Shown in pieces: positions 38,289-48,985 of a stretch of DNA of 64,000 bases. The DNA comes from Acrocarpospora pleiomorpha (GTDB taxonomy: Bacteria; Actinomycetota; Actinomycetes; Streptosporangiales; Streptosporangiaceae), in contig NZ_BLAF01000008.1 of the NCBI RefSeq assembly GCF_009687885.1, positions 217,572 through 281,571 of the forward strand. The letters are read 5' to 3'. Made by a program: the position numbers and the translations under genes. Within the stretch, counting starts at the first letter, position 1. Every line of letters begins with the position of its first letter. The notes under the pieces were generated by a model, which ran no database searches, was not told the origin of the DNA, and saw only the letters and a program-made list of their open reading frames with translations.

Positions 38289-41200
38289 CGACCGCAAGTT
38301 ACTCGACACCCTGCAGCGCCTCACCACCACGCTGCGGGACACTCGGGAACGCCTGCGTGCGGTCGAGGCGAGCGCACACGAGCCGATCGCCATCGTGGGT
38401 ATGGGCTGCCGGTTGCCCGGTGGGGCGAACGACCCGGACGGACTATGGCGGCTGATCGACGCCGGCCGGGACGCGGTCACGCCGTTTCCTACCGACCGTG
38501 GCTGGGCAGACGAGTTCACCGGCGCGGGGGCGTTCGTTTCCGACGTGGCCTGGTTCGACGCGGGCTTCTTCGGAATCGGTCCCCGTGAGGCCCTGTGGAT
38601 GGACCCGCAACAGCGACTGATGCTGGAGATTTCGTGGGAGGCGGTGGAACGGGCCGGAATCGACCCGATGTCCCTGCGCGGCTCGCGGACGGGGGTGTTC
38701 ACCGGGACCAGCGACCAGGACTACCGCAGTCTGTTCGGCGAGCCCGGCAACCACCACGAGGACGGTGACCACCTGGCGATCGCCACCTCCGCGGGCGTGC
38801 TGTCCGGGCGAGTCGCCTACCTGCTCGGCTTGACGGGCCCGTCGGTCTCGATTGACACCGCGTGCTCGTCCTCGCTGGTGGCATTGCATCTGGCAGTCCG
38901 GTCGCTGCGCGCGAGGGAATGCGATCTCGCGCTAGCTGGGGGAGTGCTGGTGATGGCCACGCCCAGCGTGTTCACCGTCTTCCAGCGCCAGGGCGCGCTG
39001 GCCGCGGACGGCCGGTGCAAAGCGTTCGCGGAGGCCGCGGACGGTATGGGATGGGGTGAGGGCGCCGGGGTCGTGGTCGTCGAGCGGCTGACCGATGCCC
39101 TCACCCATGGCCACCCGGTGCTCGCCGTGGTGCGGGGCACCGCGATCAACTCCGACGGGGCGTCCAACGGGCTGACCGCACCCAACGGGCTCGCACAACG
39201 GCAGGTCATCCGCGACGCGTTGGCCGACGCGGGGCTGCGCAGCCAGGATGTGGACGCCGTCGAGGCTCATGGCACGGGAACCCGGCTCGGCGACCCGGTC
39301 GAGGCGGCCGCGGTGCAGGCAGCCTACGGCCGTGACCGGGAAACCCCGCTGGTACTCGGGTCAGTGAAGTCGAACATCGGGCACACGCAGGCCGCGGCCG
39401 GTATCTGCGGAGTGATGAAGATGGTGCTCGCGCTGCGCCACCAGACCCTTCCGGCGACGCTGCACGTGGACAGCCCGTCGTCGCATGTGGACTGGGGGGC
39501 GGGCGCGGTGGAACTGCTCACAGAAAGCCGCCCCTGGCAGTCGAGCGCGGGCCGTCTTCGGCGCGCCGGGGTGTCCGCGTTCGGTATCAGCGGCACCAAT
39601 GCCCACGTGATCCTCGAAGAGGCGCCGCCCGCCGAAGCGCCGGCCGTCGGCGCAGCGCAGTCACTGCCGTGGGTGCTCTCGGCTCGGACCGAATCCGCGC
39701 TGCGCACCAAGGCGAGGCAGCTGCTATCGCATGTGGACGGTAGGGATCCGGCGGGTGTCGCGCGGGCGCTGATCACCTCCCGCAGTACGTTCGAGCGTCG
39801 TGCCGTGGTGCTCGACCCGGATCCCCTGCCCGGGTTGACCGCGTTGAGCCGGGGTGACGCCGTACCGGGCGTGATAACGGGCACTGCGGACCTGATGGGC
39901 AAGGTGGTGTTCGTCTTCCCCGGTCAGGGTGGTCAGTGGGCGGGAATGGCCGCAGACCTGCTGGACGCGTCGCCCACGTTCCGAGAGGGTATCCACCGCT
40001 GCGCCGAAGCGCTGGCGCCACATGTCGACTGGGACCTGCTCGCGGTGCTGCGGCAGCAGCCGGACGCACCCTCGCTGGAGCGAGTGGACGTAGTGCAGCC
40101 GACGCTGTTCGCGGTCATGGTCTCCCTCGCCGGCCTCTGGCGGTCTTGCGGCATCGAGCCGGATGCGGTGGTGGGGCACAGCCAGGGGGAGATCGCCGCC
40201 GCCCACGTCGCCGGCGCGCTGTCCCTCGAACACGCCGCGTTGGTGGTTGCCCGGCGCGCGAAGGTGCTGACGGCACTGTCCGGCCGTGGCGGTATGGCTT
40301 CGGTGGAGATGCCTGCGGACGAACTGCGGGCCCGACTGTGCGATCGGCTGTCGATCGCGACGGTCAATGGACCGGAGTCGGCGGTGGTCGCGGGAGCCAC
40401 CGACGCGCTCGATGCCTTGCTGGCGGAATTGGCCGAGTCCGGTGTGCGGGTGAAGAAGCTGGCGGTGGACTACGCGTCCCATTCGCCCCAGATGGAGCTC
40501 ATCCGCGACCGCGTCCTCGCCGAGCTGGCGCCGGTGTCGCCGAAGGCCACGGACCTCCCATTCCACTCCACGGTAACCGGCGCCGTGCTCGCCGGGACCG
40601 AGCTGGATGCCGGGTATTGGTACCGGAACCTGCGCATGCCGGTGAGGTTCGACGAGGCGGTCGCCGGGCTCGCGGTGCCGGAACACTCGTTCTTCGTGGA
40701 GGTCGGACCGCATCCCGTGCTGGTCCCGGCGGTGCAGGCGGCCGTCGATGACAAGGCCGTGGTCGTGGGATCGCTGCGCCGAGGGGAAAACGGCCGCAGA
40801 GCGCTTCTCGCCTCGCTCGCCGAGCTGTACGTCCGCGGTCTGTGTCCGCAATGGACTGCCTGGGCAGGCCCGGAAGCGCCCGAATTTACCGAGCTGCCGA
40901 CTTATCCGTTCGAACGCAAGCGGTTCTGGCTGACCCCGCGTAAGTCCGCAAGCGTTGGTCATCCTGTCCTGGATACGCCGGTGGAGCTGGCGGACAGCGA
41001 CGAGCTGGTGCTGACCGGGCGCCTGTCGGTGGCGTCGGCTCCGTGGTTGGCTGATCATCGGGTCCTGGACGAGGTCATCCTGCCCGGAACCGCCTGGCTC
41101 GAGTTCGCGCTGCGCGCGGGCGCCGCGGCAGGCTGCGCCACGGTGGAGGAACTCACCCTGGAACTGCCGCTGGTTCTACCGGACGACGGTGCGGCGACGG

Positions 41201-44121
41201 TCCAGTTGCGTGTCGGCGCACCGGACAACACCGGGCGCCGTGGGCTGACCCTCCATGCGAAAGTGAACGGTGCGGGCTGGGTGCGTCACGGTGGGGGAGT
41301 GCTTAGCGAGGGAGTGCTCAGCCCGGCGCACGCCGAGCCCGAGATGATCGAGGAGTGGCCGCCCGCCGGCGCGGAGGTGGTCCCGCACACCGGCCTTTAC
41401 GCCGCGCTGGTTGGTCACGGGCTGCGATATGGCCCCACATTCCAAGGTTTGCGGACAGTGTGGCGGCGCGACGACGCGGTCTTCGCCGAGGTGGCTTGCC
41501 CGGTGGACGCACGTGGCTACGTGGTCCACCCGGCACTTCTGGATTCCGCTCTGCACGCTCTCGGACTCAGCGGCGAGGCAGCACCAGGTGAAGGACCTGT
41601 GCTCCCGTTCGTATGGACTGGGGTGACCGCGCACACAGCTGAACCGGCGACACTGCGAGTGCGGCTGAGTGGGTCGGTCGATGACGGGGTGCGGCTGACG
41701 GTGACCGATGGCGAGGGCATGCCGGTGTTGTCGGTGGACTCGCTGGTGCTGCGATCAGCTGCCGTACGAAGCGATGCGCCGCGGGACGCGCTGTTCCGGA
41801 ACAAGTGGGTCGAGGTGCGCGCGGCGAGCAGTGTCGCCTCGGAGACAGTCGCGGCCGTGGGTTTCGAGACCGACCACTTCCCCGTTTTTCCGGATCTGGC
41901 GGAACTGGAGAATGCGGTCTCCGCGGGTCTGCCACCGCCGGGCGCGGTGCTTGTCCCCGGCTCCAGCGGCTCGGTGCGGGAGTCCGCGCGCCGCGCGCTG
42001 AGACTGGCCCAGCGGTGGAGCACGCGTCCGGAGTTCGCCGCGTCCAGGCTGGTGTTCGTCACCTCGGGCGCGGTGGCGGCCAGGACCGGCGACGACGTCA
42101 GCGACCTGGCCGGCGCGGCCGTCATCGGCCTGATTCGGTCGGCGCAGACCGAGGACCCCGGCCGGTTCGTCCTGCTGGACGCCGACGAGATCACCCCACT
42201 GACGATCAGCGCTGTGCTGGCCTCGAACGAGCCGGAGGTCGCCGTGCGGGGCGGGCAGCTGCTGGCACGCCGCCTGGTGCGGGCCTTCCCCCATAGGCCG
42301 GCGAAGTTCGCCGGGGCTGAGGACACCGTGCTGATCACCGGTGGGACCGGCACACTCGGCGGGCTGCTGGCCCGTCACCTGGTCACCGTGCACGGGGTGC
42401 GACAGTTGGTCCTGGTCAGCCGCCGAGGTGACGCGCCAGGGTTGCGGGACGAACTCACCGCACTGGGAGCCACCGTCACTGTGGCCGCCTGCGACGTCGC
42501 GGACCGGGCAGAGGTGGCCGAGCTGCTCGACGCACACCAGCCGACGATCGTCGTCCACGCGGCCGGGGTGCTCGACGACGGCATGGTGATAACCATGACC
42601 GAGGACCGCCTCGGCGCTGTCCTGCGGCCGAAGGCGGAGGCGGCGCTCGTCCTGCACGAGCTGACTCAGGATTTGCCGCTGAAGTCGTTCGTGCTGTTCT
42701 CCTCGGCTGCCGCCACCGTGGGCAGCGCGGGCCAGTCGAACTACGCCGCCGCCAACGCTGTGCTCGACGCACTGGCCCACCACCGGCGCGCGCGAGGACT
42801 TCCCGCGGTGTCGCTTGCCTGGGGCCTGTGGGCCGAACGCAGTGACATGACCCGCCATCTGGACACGGCGACCGACTCGCTGTCCACGAAGGAGGCGTTG
42901 GCGCTGTTCGACACCGCGGTCAAGCTGGCCGACCCGGTGCTGGTGCCCGCCCGGCTCGACCTGCGTGGCCAGGCCGGGCCCCTGCTGCATGAGCTGGTGA
43001 GCCAGCCGGAGGCTTCGAACGGGGATCAGCGTCAGCTGCTCGACCTGCTCGGGGAACCGGAGCGGGAACGGGCCCTGCTCGATCTGGTGCTGGAGAAGGT
43101 CGCGGTGACCCTCGGGCACCACGGCACGGACGAGCTCAGGCCGCAGGCCAAGTTCCTGGAGATGGGTGTGGACTCACTGGCTGCGGTCAGCATCCGCAAC
43201 CACCTCGCCAAGGCACTCGACCTGCGGCTGCGGCCGACCGTCACCTTCGACCATCCAACACCGCTGTTGCTGGTCGGGCATCTGATGAAGGTGCTGGCCC
43301 AGGGCGAGGACGAACCGGCCACGCAAGAGGACAACGAGACCGTCAGAGAGCGGTACCTCCGGGCCACGGCGGCCGGATGGGAGAAATCACGAACGTTCTT
43401 CACCTCGCTGAACGAGCTGCCTGATATCCCCCGACCGGTCCGGCTGGCAAGCGGCCCGCAAGGACTGGCACTGGTTTGTGTCACCGCGGTCGTTGGCACG
43501 TCGGATCCGGTGCAGTATTCCCGCCTGGCAAAGCCGTTCCAGGGCGAACGAGACGTCTGGGCTCTGCGGCAGCCGGGTTTCCGCGATGGCGAGGCGCTCC
43601 CGAAGACCAAGGATGTGCTGCTGGAGATGCACGCAGCCGCTCTGCGTGCGGAACTGCGGGAGCGGCCCTTCGTGCTCACCGGCCTGTCCTCCGGTGGTCT
43701 GATCGCTCACATGCTCGCCCGGTACCTGTGCGACCAGGGCACCCCGCCGGCCGGTGTCGTCGTGCTGGACACCTACGACTCCAGCAAGGTGAGCCGGGTC
43801 GACCCACTGCTGCCCGGTCTGGGTGAGCAATTGGAGCTCCGGTTGGAGGACCCGAGATTCGCGGTGTCCGGCGACGACGGCTGGGTCACCGCCACGCTGC
43901 ATTACCAGACACTCGATCCGACGCTCACTGATCTACCGATCCCCGTGCTGTTCGTGCGTGCGGGGGAACCGCTGGAGGGCTGGCCGGCAGACTGGGAACC
44001 CGTCTGGCCGTTCGACGACCCCACCGTCATCGCCCGCGGCGACCATTTCACCATGGCGGAGGAACATGCCCCGTACACGGCGGCCCTGATACGCGACTGG
44101 ATCCGGACCACCTTCGACTGA
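38281..44121 (+). CDS. Type I PKS: module 2 (KS-AT-DH-KR-ACP) with C-terminal thioesterase
   Basis: The protein is 1946 residues and starts 8 bp inside the previous gene. An N-terminal coiled-coil docking helix ([19 protein letters not shown]) comes first. KS is about 34-460 ([16 protein letters not shown]). AT is about 545-840 (GHSQGEI and YASHSPQM, the methylmalonyl pattern). DH is about 905-1170: the first motif [10 protein letters not shown] has Asp where Gly is usual, and the second motif [11 protein letters not shown] is normal. KR is about 1345-1530 ([15 protein letters not shown]-type, [15 protein letters not shown]). ACP is about 1600-1670 ([11 protein letters not shown]). Thioesterase is about 1730-1946 (nucleophile [11 protein letters not shown] about residue 1802, His in GDHFTM). 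It predicts an alpha-methyl, alpha,beta-unsaturated final unit followed by hydrolytic or cyclising release. Confidence 0.93.
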   Translation: MTDDRKLLDTLQRLTTTLRDTRERLRAVEASAHEPIAIVGMGCRLPGGANDPDGLWRLIDAGRDAVTPFPTDRGWADEFTGAGAFVSDVAWFDAGFFGIGPREALWMDPQQRLMLEISWEAVERAGIDPMSLRGSRTGVFTGTSDQDYRSLFGEPGNHHEDGDHLAIATSAGVLSGRVAYLLGLTGPSVSIDTACSSSLVALHLAVRSLRARECDLALAGGVLVMATPSVFTVFQRQGALAADGRCKAFAEAADGMGWGEGAGVVVVERLTDALTHGHPVLAVVRGTAINSDGASNGLTAPNGLAQRQVIRDALADAGLRSQDVDAVEAHGTGTRLGDPVEAAAVQAAYGRDRETPLVLGSVKSNIGHTQAAAGICGVMKMVLALRHQTLPATLHVDSPSSHVDWGAGAVELLTESRPWQSSAGRLRRAGVSAFGISGTNAHVILEEAPPAEAPAVGAAQSLPWVLSARTESALRTKARQLLSHVDGRDPAGVARALITSRSTFERRAVVLDPDPLPGLTALSRGDAVPGVITGTADLMGKVVFVFPGQGGQWAGMAADLLDASPTFREGIHRCAEALAPHVDWDLLAVLRQQPDAPSLERVDVVQPTLFAVMVSLAGLWRSCGIEPDAVVGHSQGEIAAAHVAGALSLEHAALVVARRAKVLTALSGRGGMASVEMPADELRARLCDRLSIATVNGPESAVVAGATDALDALLAELAESGVRVKKLAVDYASHSPQMELIRDRVLAELAPVSPKATDLPFHSTVTGAVLAGTELDAGYWYRNLRMPVRFDEAVAGLAVPEHSFFVEVGPHPVLVPAVQAAVDDKAVVVGSLRRGENGRRALLASLAELYVRGLCPQWTAWAGPEAPEFTELPTYPFERKRFWLTPRKSASVGHPVLDTPVELADSDELVLTGRLSVASAPWLADHRVLDEVILPGTAWLEFALRAGAAAGCATVEELTLELPLVLPDDGAATVQLRVGAPDNTGRRGLTLHAKVNGAGWVRHGGGVLSEGVLSPAHAEPEMIEEWPPAGAEVVPHTGLYAALVGHGLRYGPTFQGLRTVWRRDDAVFAEVACPVDARGYVVHPALLDSALHALGLSGEAAPGEGPVLPFVWTGVTAHTAEPATLRVRLSGSVDDGVRLTVTDGEGMPVLSVDSLVLRSAAVRSDAPRDALFRNKWVEVRAASSVASETVAAVGFETDHFPVFPDLAELENAVSAGLPPPGAVLVPGSSGSVRESARRALRLAQRWSTRPEFAASRLVFVTSGAVAARTGDDVSDLAGAAVIGLIRSAQTEDPGRFVLLDADEITPLTISAVLASNEPEVAVRGGQLLARRLVRAFPHRPAKFAGAEDTVLITGGTGTLGGLLARHLVTVHGVRQLVLVSRRGDAPGLRDELTALGATVTVAACDVADRAEVAELLDAHQPTIVVHAAGVLDDGMVITMTEDRLGAVLRPKAEAALVLHELTQDLPLKSFVLFSSAAATVGSAGQSNYAAANAVLDALAHHRRARGLPAVSLAWGLWAERSDMTRHLDTATDSLSTKEALALFDTAVKLADPVLVPARLDLRGQAGPLLHELVSQPEASNGDQRQLLDLLGEPERERALLDLVLEKVAVTLGHHGTDELRPQAKFLEMGVDSLAAVSIRNHLAKALDLRLRPTVTFDHPTPLLLVGHLMKVLAQGEDEPATQEDNETVRERYLRATAAGWEKSRTFFTSLNELPDIPRPVRLASGPQGLALVCVTAVVGTSDPVQYSRLAKPFQGERDVWALRQPGFRDGEALPKTKDVLLEMHAAALRAELRERPFVLTGLSSGGLIAHMLARYLCDQGTPPAGVVVLDTYDSSKVSRVDPLLPGLGEQLELRLEDPRFAVSGDDGWVTATLHYQTLDPTLTDLPIPVLFVRAGEPLEGWPADWEPVWPFDDPTVIARGDHFTMAEEHAPYTAALIRDWIRTTFD

Positions 44122-44159
44122 GCCGGACGCGGTGCCCTACACCAGCCCGCGCTGGCGGC

Positions 44160-44548
44160 CATCGCCGTGAATCGGAGATCCTCGACAAGCTCGACCCGAG
44201 TGCCGACGACGGGTTGCCGTTCACAGGAGGATCCCGCAGAGCTGGTCTTCGCCGGGCCGGAGGGCGGGCGGGCTGCTCCGCTCCAACTTCGCTCGCCGGA
44301 TCTGGCGGACCGCCTGCGACGACGGCCCTCAGATCCTTCCCGGCACGGTCATCCACGGGCTGCGGCATTTGCACAAGTCGGTCTTGATGGAGGCCGGCGT
44401 TCCTGGCGTGCTGCAGTTCGAGCGGCTGGGTCACGAGCTGGGCGGCATGGACGGCGGCTACGGTCATGTCACCGAGGCGATGCGCACCCGTCTGACGGAT
44501 GAGTTGCAACGCCGCTTGCGCAAACTTGGCAAGGGCCGGAAACGGTGA
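44160..44548 (+). pseudogene. Tyrosine recombinase (pSAM2-type integrase), C-terminal remnant with frameshifts
   Basis: Two frames together give the end of an integrase: LVFAGPEGG in one frame, then SNFARRIWRTA, IHGLRHLHKSVLMEAG, QFERLGHELGG and YGHVTEAM in the frame ending at TGA 44548. HGLRHLH and the later Gly-His and Tyr are the catalytic region of tyrosine recombinases. The N-terminal and core-binding domains are missing and at least one frameshift is present. It ends 230 bp before an att-like tRNA repeat, as in pSAM2-like integrative elements. Confidence 0.7.
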
Positions 44549-44748
44549 TTCGGCGGTGACTGGCGGACCGCTGAAGGGTCCTGCTCGGAGTGTGCTCCGG
44601 AGGGAGTAGAAATGCTCCCGGTTTCGGGGTGACCTCTACCCGGCGAAACTGGGCAGACCGCTACCGATCGGGGTAAGGGTCTTGATCTTCCGGCAGCAGT
44701 GTGCTCCCGTTTTGCTCCCGATTCCATGGTCAACGATCTTCGAAACGA

Positions 44749-44775
44749 AAATCCCAGGCCGTTGACCTGGGATTT
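44749..44775. terminator. Perfect 10-bp hairpin before the att core
   Basis: AAATCCCAGG (44749-44758) pairs with CCTGGGATTT (44766-44775) across a 7-base loop. The A- and T-rich stem ends let it work as an intrinsic terminator in either direction, presumably ending the integrase transcript. Confidence 0.6.
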
Positions 44776-44777
44776 GT

Positions 44778-44823
44778 TGGGTGGACGATACTGGGATTGA
44801 ACCAGTGACCTCTTCCGTGTCAG
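44778..44823 (-). repeat. att-like repeat: 3' end of tRNA-Val(GAC), right copy
   Basis: On the minus strand this reads CTGACACGGAAGAGGTCACT, then GGTTCAATCCCAGTATCGTC, then CACCCA: the anticodon loop, T arm and acceptor end of a tRNA-Val(GAC). The 5' half is missing (sequence beyond 44823 is unrelated). It matches 12099-12144 at 43/46. Its place just past an integrase remnant marks it as an attachment-site core. Confidence 0.7.
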
Positions 44824-45604
44824 TGTAGTTCCGATCATGGTTTGACCTGGGGTTTCTCCAGAAGCCGCAGGTCAGTGCGGAACGTTGGGGTCGGTTGACG
44901 TCCGTTCGGAGCGGTTTGGGAATGTCGTTTGCTCCCGCCGGGAGCGCGTTTGGGCGGGAGCAGACGGGACCACGGCCACTACATCTCTGCTGAATTGGGC
45001 CTGAGTTGGTGGAGCCGATTGCTGCTGTAGCAGCGAGAGGGGTCGCTGTCCGGTCGACGCTGCCCTGGCTTCACCGGGGGCTTCTTTGGGCGCCACCGTC
45101 GCATGATCCCGAGTTTGCGGGCTGGGCGCCTGTCCTGGATGGCAATGCGGGTCGGGACGCAGAATCCGGGGCTGCGGGGTGCGCCCTTCACTTCTGGTGT
45201 ACGCAGGGGAGTGGCGCGAAGTGGGCAAGCCGATTGAGAGGTTGCGAGCTTCGCAGCCGTCCGTCCGCGTGCGCATTTGATCGCTCGCCAATTATGGAGC
45301 CGCTGCGATATCGTCTGCGACCTCGCAGGCTCACCGCAACATGTAGCCTGACCTGCATGGATGAATTTTCGGCACGCGCAGTGTCACATGGGTGCCCGCT
45401 CTCTTTGGAGAGCGGGCGTTTCGCATGAACGGTCATCCTGCCGCCCTCGACTTCCTTCGACGGGCGGAACCGGCAAGCCGGATGAGCTGCGCGGATGACA
45501 CTTTCGGCAGGCACAGTGCCCCAGCATCGCCTGCCACCTGGGACTGTGTGCGCGGCCAGCGCCAGCGTCGCGGCGCCGTACCATGCCTCGCTGTGCCATG
45601 CCTC
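44824..45604. other. Gene-free stretch with a strong hairpin
   Basis: No reading frame here has recognisable coding content. The stretch holds the last TGCTCCCG copies, a hairpin at 45394-45417, and the first copy of a 28-bp motif (45487-45514) that recurs near 55195. Confidence 0.5.
45394..45417. terminator. Strong intrinsic-terminator-like hairpin
   Basis: GCCCGCTCTC (45394-45403) pairs perfectly with GAGAGCGGGC (45408-45417) over a 4-base loop and is followed by GTTTC. It could end leftward readthrough from the ABC-three-component operon or a lost rightward gene. Confidence 0.6.
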
Positions 45605-47452
45605 TTATGTGCCGACCGCTGACATGCGAGTTGGGAAGAATCCGGGCCTACTTAACCCTTCCCCGGAGAACCGGTAGGTGAGTGCCCTGGAGATCACGTC
45701 GACCGGTGGGTCACCGTTCTCGATGATGATTGACTGCCCGGGGAAGTCCAGCATGTCTCGGTAGAAGTGGTCGACGACGGTTGATGTCAGGTTGATGTCA
45801 TCGTCGGCCGATTCGGTGATGGGATCTCGGTAGGTGACAACTGGAGAGTCAAGGACGACAAAGCCCAGATGAGGTGTGGAATTATCGAGGCAGTACTTAG
45901 CCAGCGCGGTCGTAAATGCCGAATGCAGGACCGAACGAACACCCTTACCGCGATTAGCCCGGTGTCGATGTCCCGCACGAATGTCCATGGTGTACTGGTC
46001 GTACTCCGCGAACTCCACAGCGGGTACCTCCCAGGCATCCAACGTGCGGCGGAGCGTCTCGTCGAACACGGACAGAATCCGGGTGGGGACGTATTCGGCA
46101 GGTCGAGTCGCGGGCACGGCTCCCTCTCCCACCAGCCGCGACCGTCGCTCCTCCAGCTCGTTGATGCGTTCGTGGAGTTCCAGGGCCCGCTCGACGGACG
46201 AACGGGCCTGCAAGATCTCCTGCAACCGCCCGCGTATGGGCGTAATCAGTTCCTCAGCTCCCGCAATTTCCTCATCGATCCGAGCAGTCTCTTCGATGAG
46301 AGATGCCCGCCGAGCGCTGAGGTCGTCGAACTGCGTGCGCAAGTCCTGGATCGTGGGGAGCAAGTCGGTGAGCAAGGCGTTGGTCTTCTCGGTCTCGTTC
46401 TGTACCGCAATGTGCAGCTGGGTAGTTTCGTGCTCTCCGTGACCCGGCTTTTGATGCTCGGGCTCCGCGCCGCAGAACACGCAGATGCCCACCCGGAAGA
46501 AGCCGAGGATGCTGCCTGCTTCAGTCACCATTTCCAAGCGGGCGAGGTCTGATCGGTACTGGGCCGCCAAGAGGGAGAATCTGGACACGAGGTCGCCGAT
46601 CTCCGTGAGGCGCGGTTCCACCTCTGCCAGACTCTCGGCAGCACGCATGCGGGCGGAAACGGCATTGAGATGGCGATCGCTAATCGTACGCAGAGCGCTG
46701 GAATGCTCGTCGATGGAGGCTTGGAGACGAGTCAGACGAACACGCAGTTCTGTGACACTCTCGCTCGTGGTCAGCTTGGTCTGCAGGTCAACGATGATCT
46801 GATCGAGCAGGCCGATCTTCCCCTTGTTGACGCGGCGTTCTCCCGCATTCGGTCCCGTGGCAACCTCCGGGTCGCCGTCCCCGGTGAGCAGGAGCCTGAC
46901 GACCGAGGCTGCTGCTGTCTTCCCGCTGGCGGCGCTTGAGTGCAGTACCGGCGGCAGCGGATCAACCATTCGTGTTTCAGGGATGACGGACAGGTGCACG
47001 AGGTCACTCAGGGTCAGATCGCGGGTGCCACCAGCGTCGTTCTTGCGAATCTTCCGTTCGGTCAGACCGAGTTTGGCGAGGAGAAATAGGGAAAGGCTGT
47101 TTCTGCTGCGAGCCGTGTGCGCCGCCGTGACCTGCGTGTCAGCAGGCCGCGTCACCAGATGTCTGAAGTCGCCACCGTGGATCTGGATGGTCTTATTGCG
47201 GGGAACGCGGAGCAGGGTCAGTGGGCTGCCGTCCGGCAGGCGCAGTCCAAGCAGGATCTGGCTGTAGCCTTCGGCTTCGGCTACCAGCTCCAGGTTGCTG
47301 CCGCCGAGCATGTACTGGATGGATTCGGCGATGAATGACTTGCCAGTGTCTGAGGCTCCGTAAATGACGGTTAGGGCCGGGTCGAACTCTACGCTCGCGT
47401 CCGGCTTGTTGGTCCCGGCGTAGGTCAGGTGAGTCAGGCGTAGGTTACTCAT
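45605..47452 (-). CDS. ABC-three-component (ABC-3C) system SMC-like ATPase
   Basis: This 615-residue ABC/SMC-type ATPase has Walker A YGASDTGKSFIAE (residues about 31-43), a long central coiled coil, and a CxxC hook (GICVFCGAEPEHQ, about residue 325). Its C-terminal Walker B-like strand is LGFVVLDSPVV. The layout matches ATPases of ABC-three-component conflict systems, in which the ATPase senses nucleic acid or phage and licenses an effector. It overlaps the middle component by 8 bp, forming a three-gene operon. It resembles a Rad50-like protein without a nuclease Mre11. It is more AT-rich than the PKS region, consistent with horizontal gain. Confidence 0.8.
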   Translation of the reverse strand: MSNLRLTHLTYAGTNKPDASVEFDPALTVIYGASDTGKSFIAESIQYMLGGSNLELVAEAEGYSQILLGLRLPDGSPLTLLRVPRNKTIQIHGGDFRHLVTRPADTQVTAAHTARSRNSLSLFLLAKLGLTERKIRKNDAGGTRDLTLSDLVHLSVIPETRMVDPLPPVLHSSAASGKTAAASVVRLLLTGDGDPEVATGPNAGERRVNKGKIGLLDQIIVDLQTKLTTSESVTELRVRLTRLQASIDEHSSALRTISDRHLNAVSARMRAAESLAEVEPRLTEIGDLVSRFSLLAAQYRSDLARLEMVTEAGSILGFFRVGICVFCGAEPEHQKPGHGEHETTQLHIAVQNETEKTNALLTDLLPTIQDLRTQFDDLSARRASLIEETARIDEEIAGAEELITPIRGRLQEILQARSSVERALELHERINELEERRSRLVGEGAVPATRPAEYVPTRILSVFDETLRRTLDAWEVPAVEFAEYDQYTMDIRAGHRHRANRGKGVRSVLHSAFTTALAKYCLDNSTPHLGFVVLDSPVVTYRDPITESADDDINLTSTVVDHFYRDMLDFPGQSIIIENGDPPVDVISRALTYRFSGEGLSRPGFFPTRMSAVGT

Positions 47453-47891
47453 GGCCGGTCTCAGCGGTAGCGCGGTTCACGATCTGCCGGGTGGCTACAC
47501 GAGTGTCCACGCCGGGGAAGTAATGGTGGACCACCCACTCGGCTCGTTCTCGTAGGAAGCCGGCGTAGGGCGCTTCGAGGACGTCGACGAACACTGGGCC
47601 CTGATCGGTGGCCGCGTACATCAGTCCCTCCCGCCGATCCACAACGCCTGCTAGACCAGCCCTGATTAAGACCAGAAGTGCCTGCTCCAGGACGGCGCGC
47701 TTCATCCCCAGTTCTCCTGCTCGCGCGGGCAGGCCGGGATGCAGACTGGGTGGACCGTCGAACTCACCACTGTGGAGCAGAACATGATCCAGCACGACCA
47801 ACTGGCCGAGGTCCAGTGGCTCCGGGTGGCTCTCGGCTAAGAGGACAAGCGCACGTACTCCAACCTCGAGCGGGCTGTTGAGCGGATTCAC
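47445..47891 (-). CDS. ABC-3C system middle component (MC2-type)
   Basis: GTG at 47891 overlaps the stop of the effector gene (GTGA) and has GGAAGGGAGAG upstream. The 148-residue product reads NPLNSPLEVGVRALVLLAES, LDLGQLVVLDHVLLHSGE, PPSLHPGLPARAGELGMKRA and ends near HHYFPGVDT. I recognise this as the middle component 2 family that links the ATPase and effector of ABC-three-component systems. The longer frame to 48044 would lie inside the effector gene and is not needed. Confidence 0.78.
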   Translation of the reverse strand: MNPLNSPLEVGVRALVLLAESHPEPLDLGQLVVLDHVLLHSGEFDGPPSLHPGLPARAGELGMKRAVLEQALLVLIRAGLAGVVDRREGLMYAATDQGPVFVDVLEAPYAGFLRERAEWVVHHYFPGVDTRVATRQIVNRATAETGHE

Positions 47892-48985
47892 TTCTCTCCC
47901 TTCCGGCACCAAATCAGGCGATCCATATTCGCCAAGTGATGGCATATCCCTTTGCGGGTGCTCGGCTGCACGAACGGCGTCAGGATCGTCGGGGTCAACT
48001 GCACGCTCCCGGCGGCGTTCATGACAGCGCCGTGGCGTTCCCACCCGTCCGGATGGGAACAGTCCGCCACTTCCACGACGATGTCGTACACGTCCTCCAT
48101 CACCTGTTCGAAGTATTCCGGCGTGGTGGCGTCACGGGCGAACACGCGCAGTGATTCCGCGGCGTAAAAGGCCACACGCTGTCGCTTCAGGTGCGCGTCC
48201 GCTGCCGCGACGCCTGACACATGCTCCAGGTTGCTGATCGTGTCGGGATACCGCTCGCGGTAGACATCGAGGAGATGCTGGACGTAGCGGCTTTCGAACT
48301 CGCCGTGCTGCTCGGGCGGAACAATCTTCTCGGGACCGCGGCTGAGCTGGGCATGTGGAAAGCGTGCAGCCCAGTGGGGTGTGGTGCTGTGAAGTTCGAG
48401 CATCTCGTCGAGGTCTACACATTCGAACATCGAGAAGTCGGTGCCTGCAGCCAAGTCCCTGATCTCTTGACGCTGTACAGGGGTCAGAACAGTCACGCAC
48501 TTATCCTTGGCCGTATCGAACTCGGCCAGGAATTTGGCCTTGCTGCCGGTCGGCTTCGCAAGATCGCGTGATAGGGCCCGTGAAATTGCGGGGGCTACGA
48601 AGACATACCGCGTCGGGACAGCGAAGTGGCCAGCCCACGCGGACACGAACATCTTGCGCATCTCGACGACAGCGATGGACCAGGTGAGAGCGGAACTGTA
48701 TCGCTTGCACTGATAGTTGTGCCACTCACCGTCCAGCTTCTGCTGTGACAGGTAGCCAGCTACGTCGATGCCGTGGTCCCCCGAGCCGCCATGTCGCTCG
48801 ACACGGGTGTACCGCGTCTCGAGTGCCGGAACCCACTCCTTCACGAACTCCTCGAATTCGTCCGGGTCGTAGAAGGGGACAATCTTCTTCGGCGGTGGCA
48901 TCGACGCCATGCGCAGCGTAGGGGGCAGCACCGTCAGCGGTGACTGCCCTGCGCTCGCCGACTGCGCCTCCTGCGTATTCAACAC
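47888..48985 (-). CDS. ABC-3C system effector: restriction-endonuclease-like domain with C-terminal ABC-3C domain
   Basis: The 365-residue product begins with a nuclease-like domain. HGGSGDHGIDVAGYLS followed by NYQCKRYSS gives D74 and Q92-x-K94, an Mrr-type PD-(D/E)xK arrangement. Residues about 200-365 are an alpha-helical region (YVQHLLDVYRERYPDTI, KRQRVAFYAAESLRVFARD) of the kind that closes ABC-3C effectors. The likely role is nucleic-acid cleavage when triggered by the ATPase. GTG at 48985 (or TTG 48982) has GGAGG immediately upstream; the frame is open to 49069. It is the first gene of the leftward operon. Confidence 0.78.
   Translation of the reverse strand: MLNTQEAQSASAGQSPLTVLPPTLRMASMPPPKKIVPFYDPDEFEEFVKEWVPALETRYTRVERHGGSGDHGIDVAGYLSQQKLDGEWHNYQCKRYSSALTWSIAVVEMRKMFVSAWAGHFAVPTRYVFVAPAISRALSRDLAKPTGSKAKFLAEFDTAKDKCVTVLTPVQRQEIRDLAAGTDFSMFECVDLDEMLELHSTTPHWAARFPHAQLSRGPEKIVPPEQHGEFESRYVQHLLDVYRERYPDTISNLEHVSGVAAADAHLKRQRVAFYAAESLRVFARDATTPEYFEQVMEDVYDIVVEVADCSHPDGWERHGAVMNAAGSVQLTPTILTPFVQPSTRKGICHHLANMDRLIWCRKGEK

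Larger units (their letters stand above)
44613..44962. repeat. TGCTCCCG repeats around the att-like site
   Basis: TGCTCCCG occurs at 44613-44620, 44702-44709, 44713-44720 and 44930-44937, with an inverted copy at 44955-44962. They flank the tRNA-like core at 44778-44823. Short repeats placed like this beside an integrase are typical arm-type binding sites, which is my inference. The last two copies also form a 9-bp stem (44931-44939 with 44953-44961). Confidence 0.5.

Noticed and set aside
44872..45514. Small frames on both strands between the att core and the ABC-3C operon
   Set aside because: No start signals or families. The region is better explained by repeats and hairpins.
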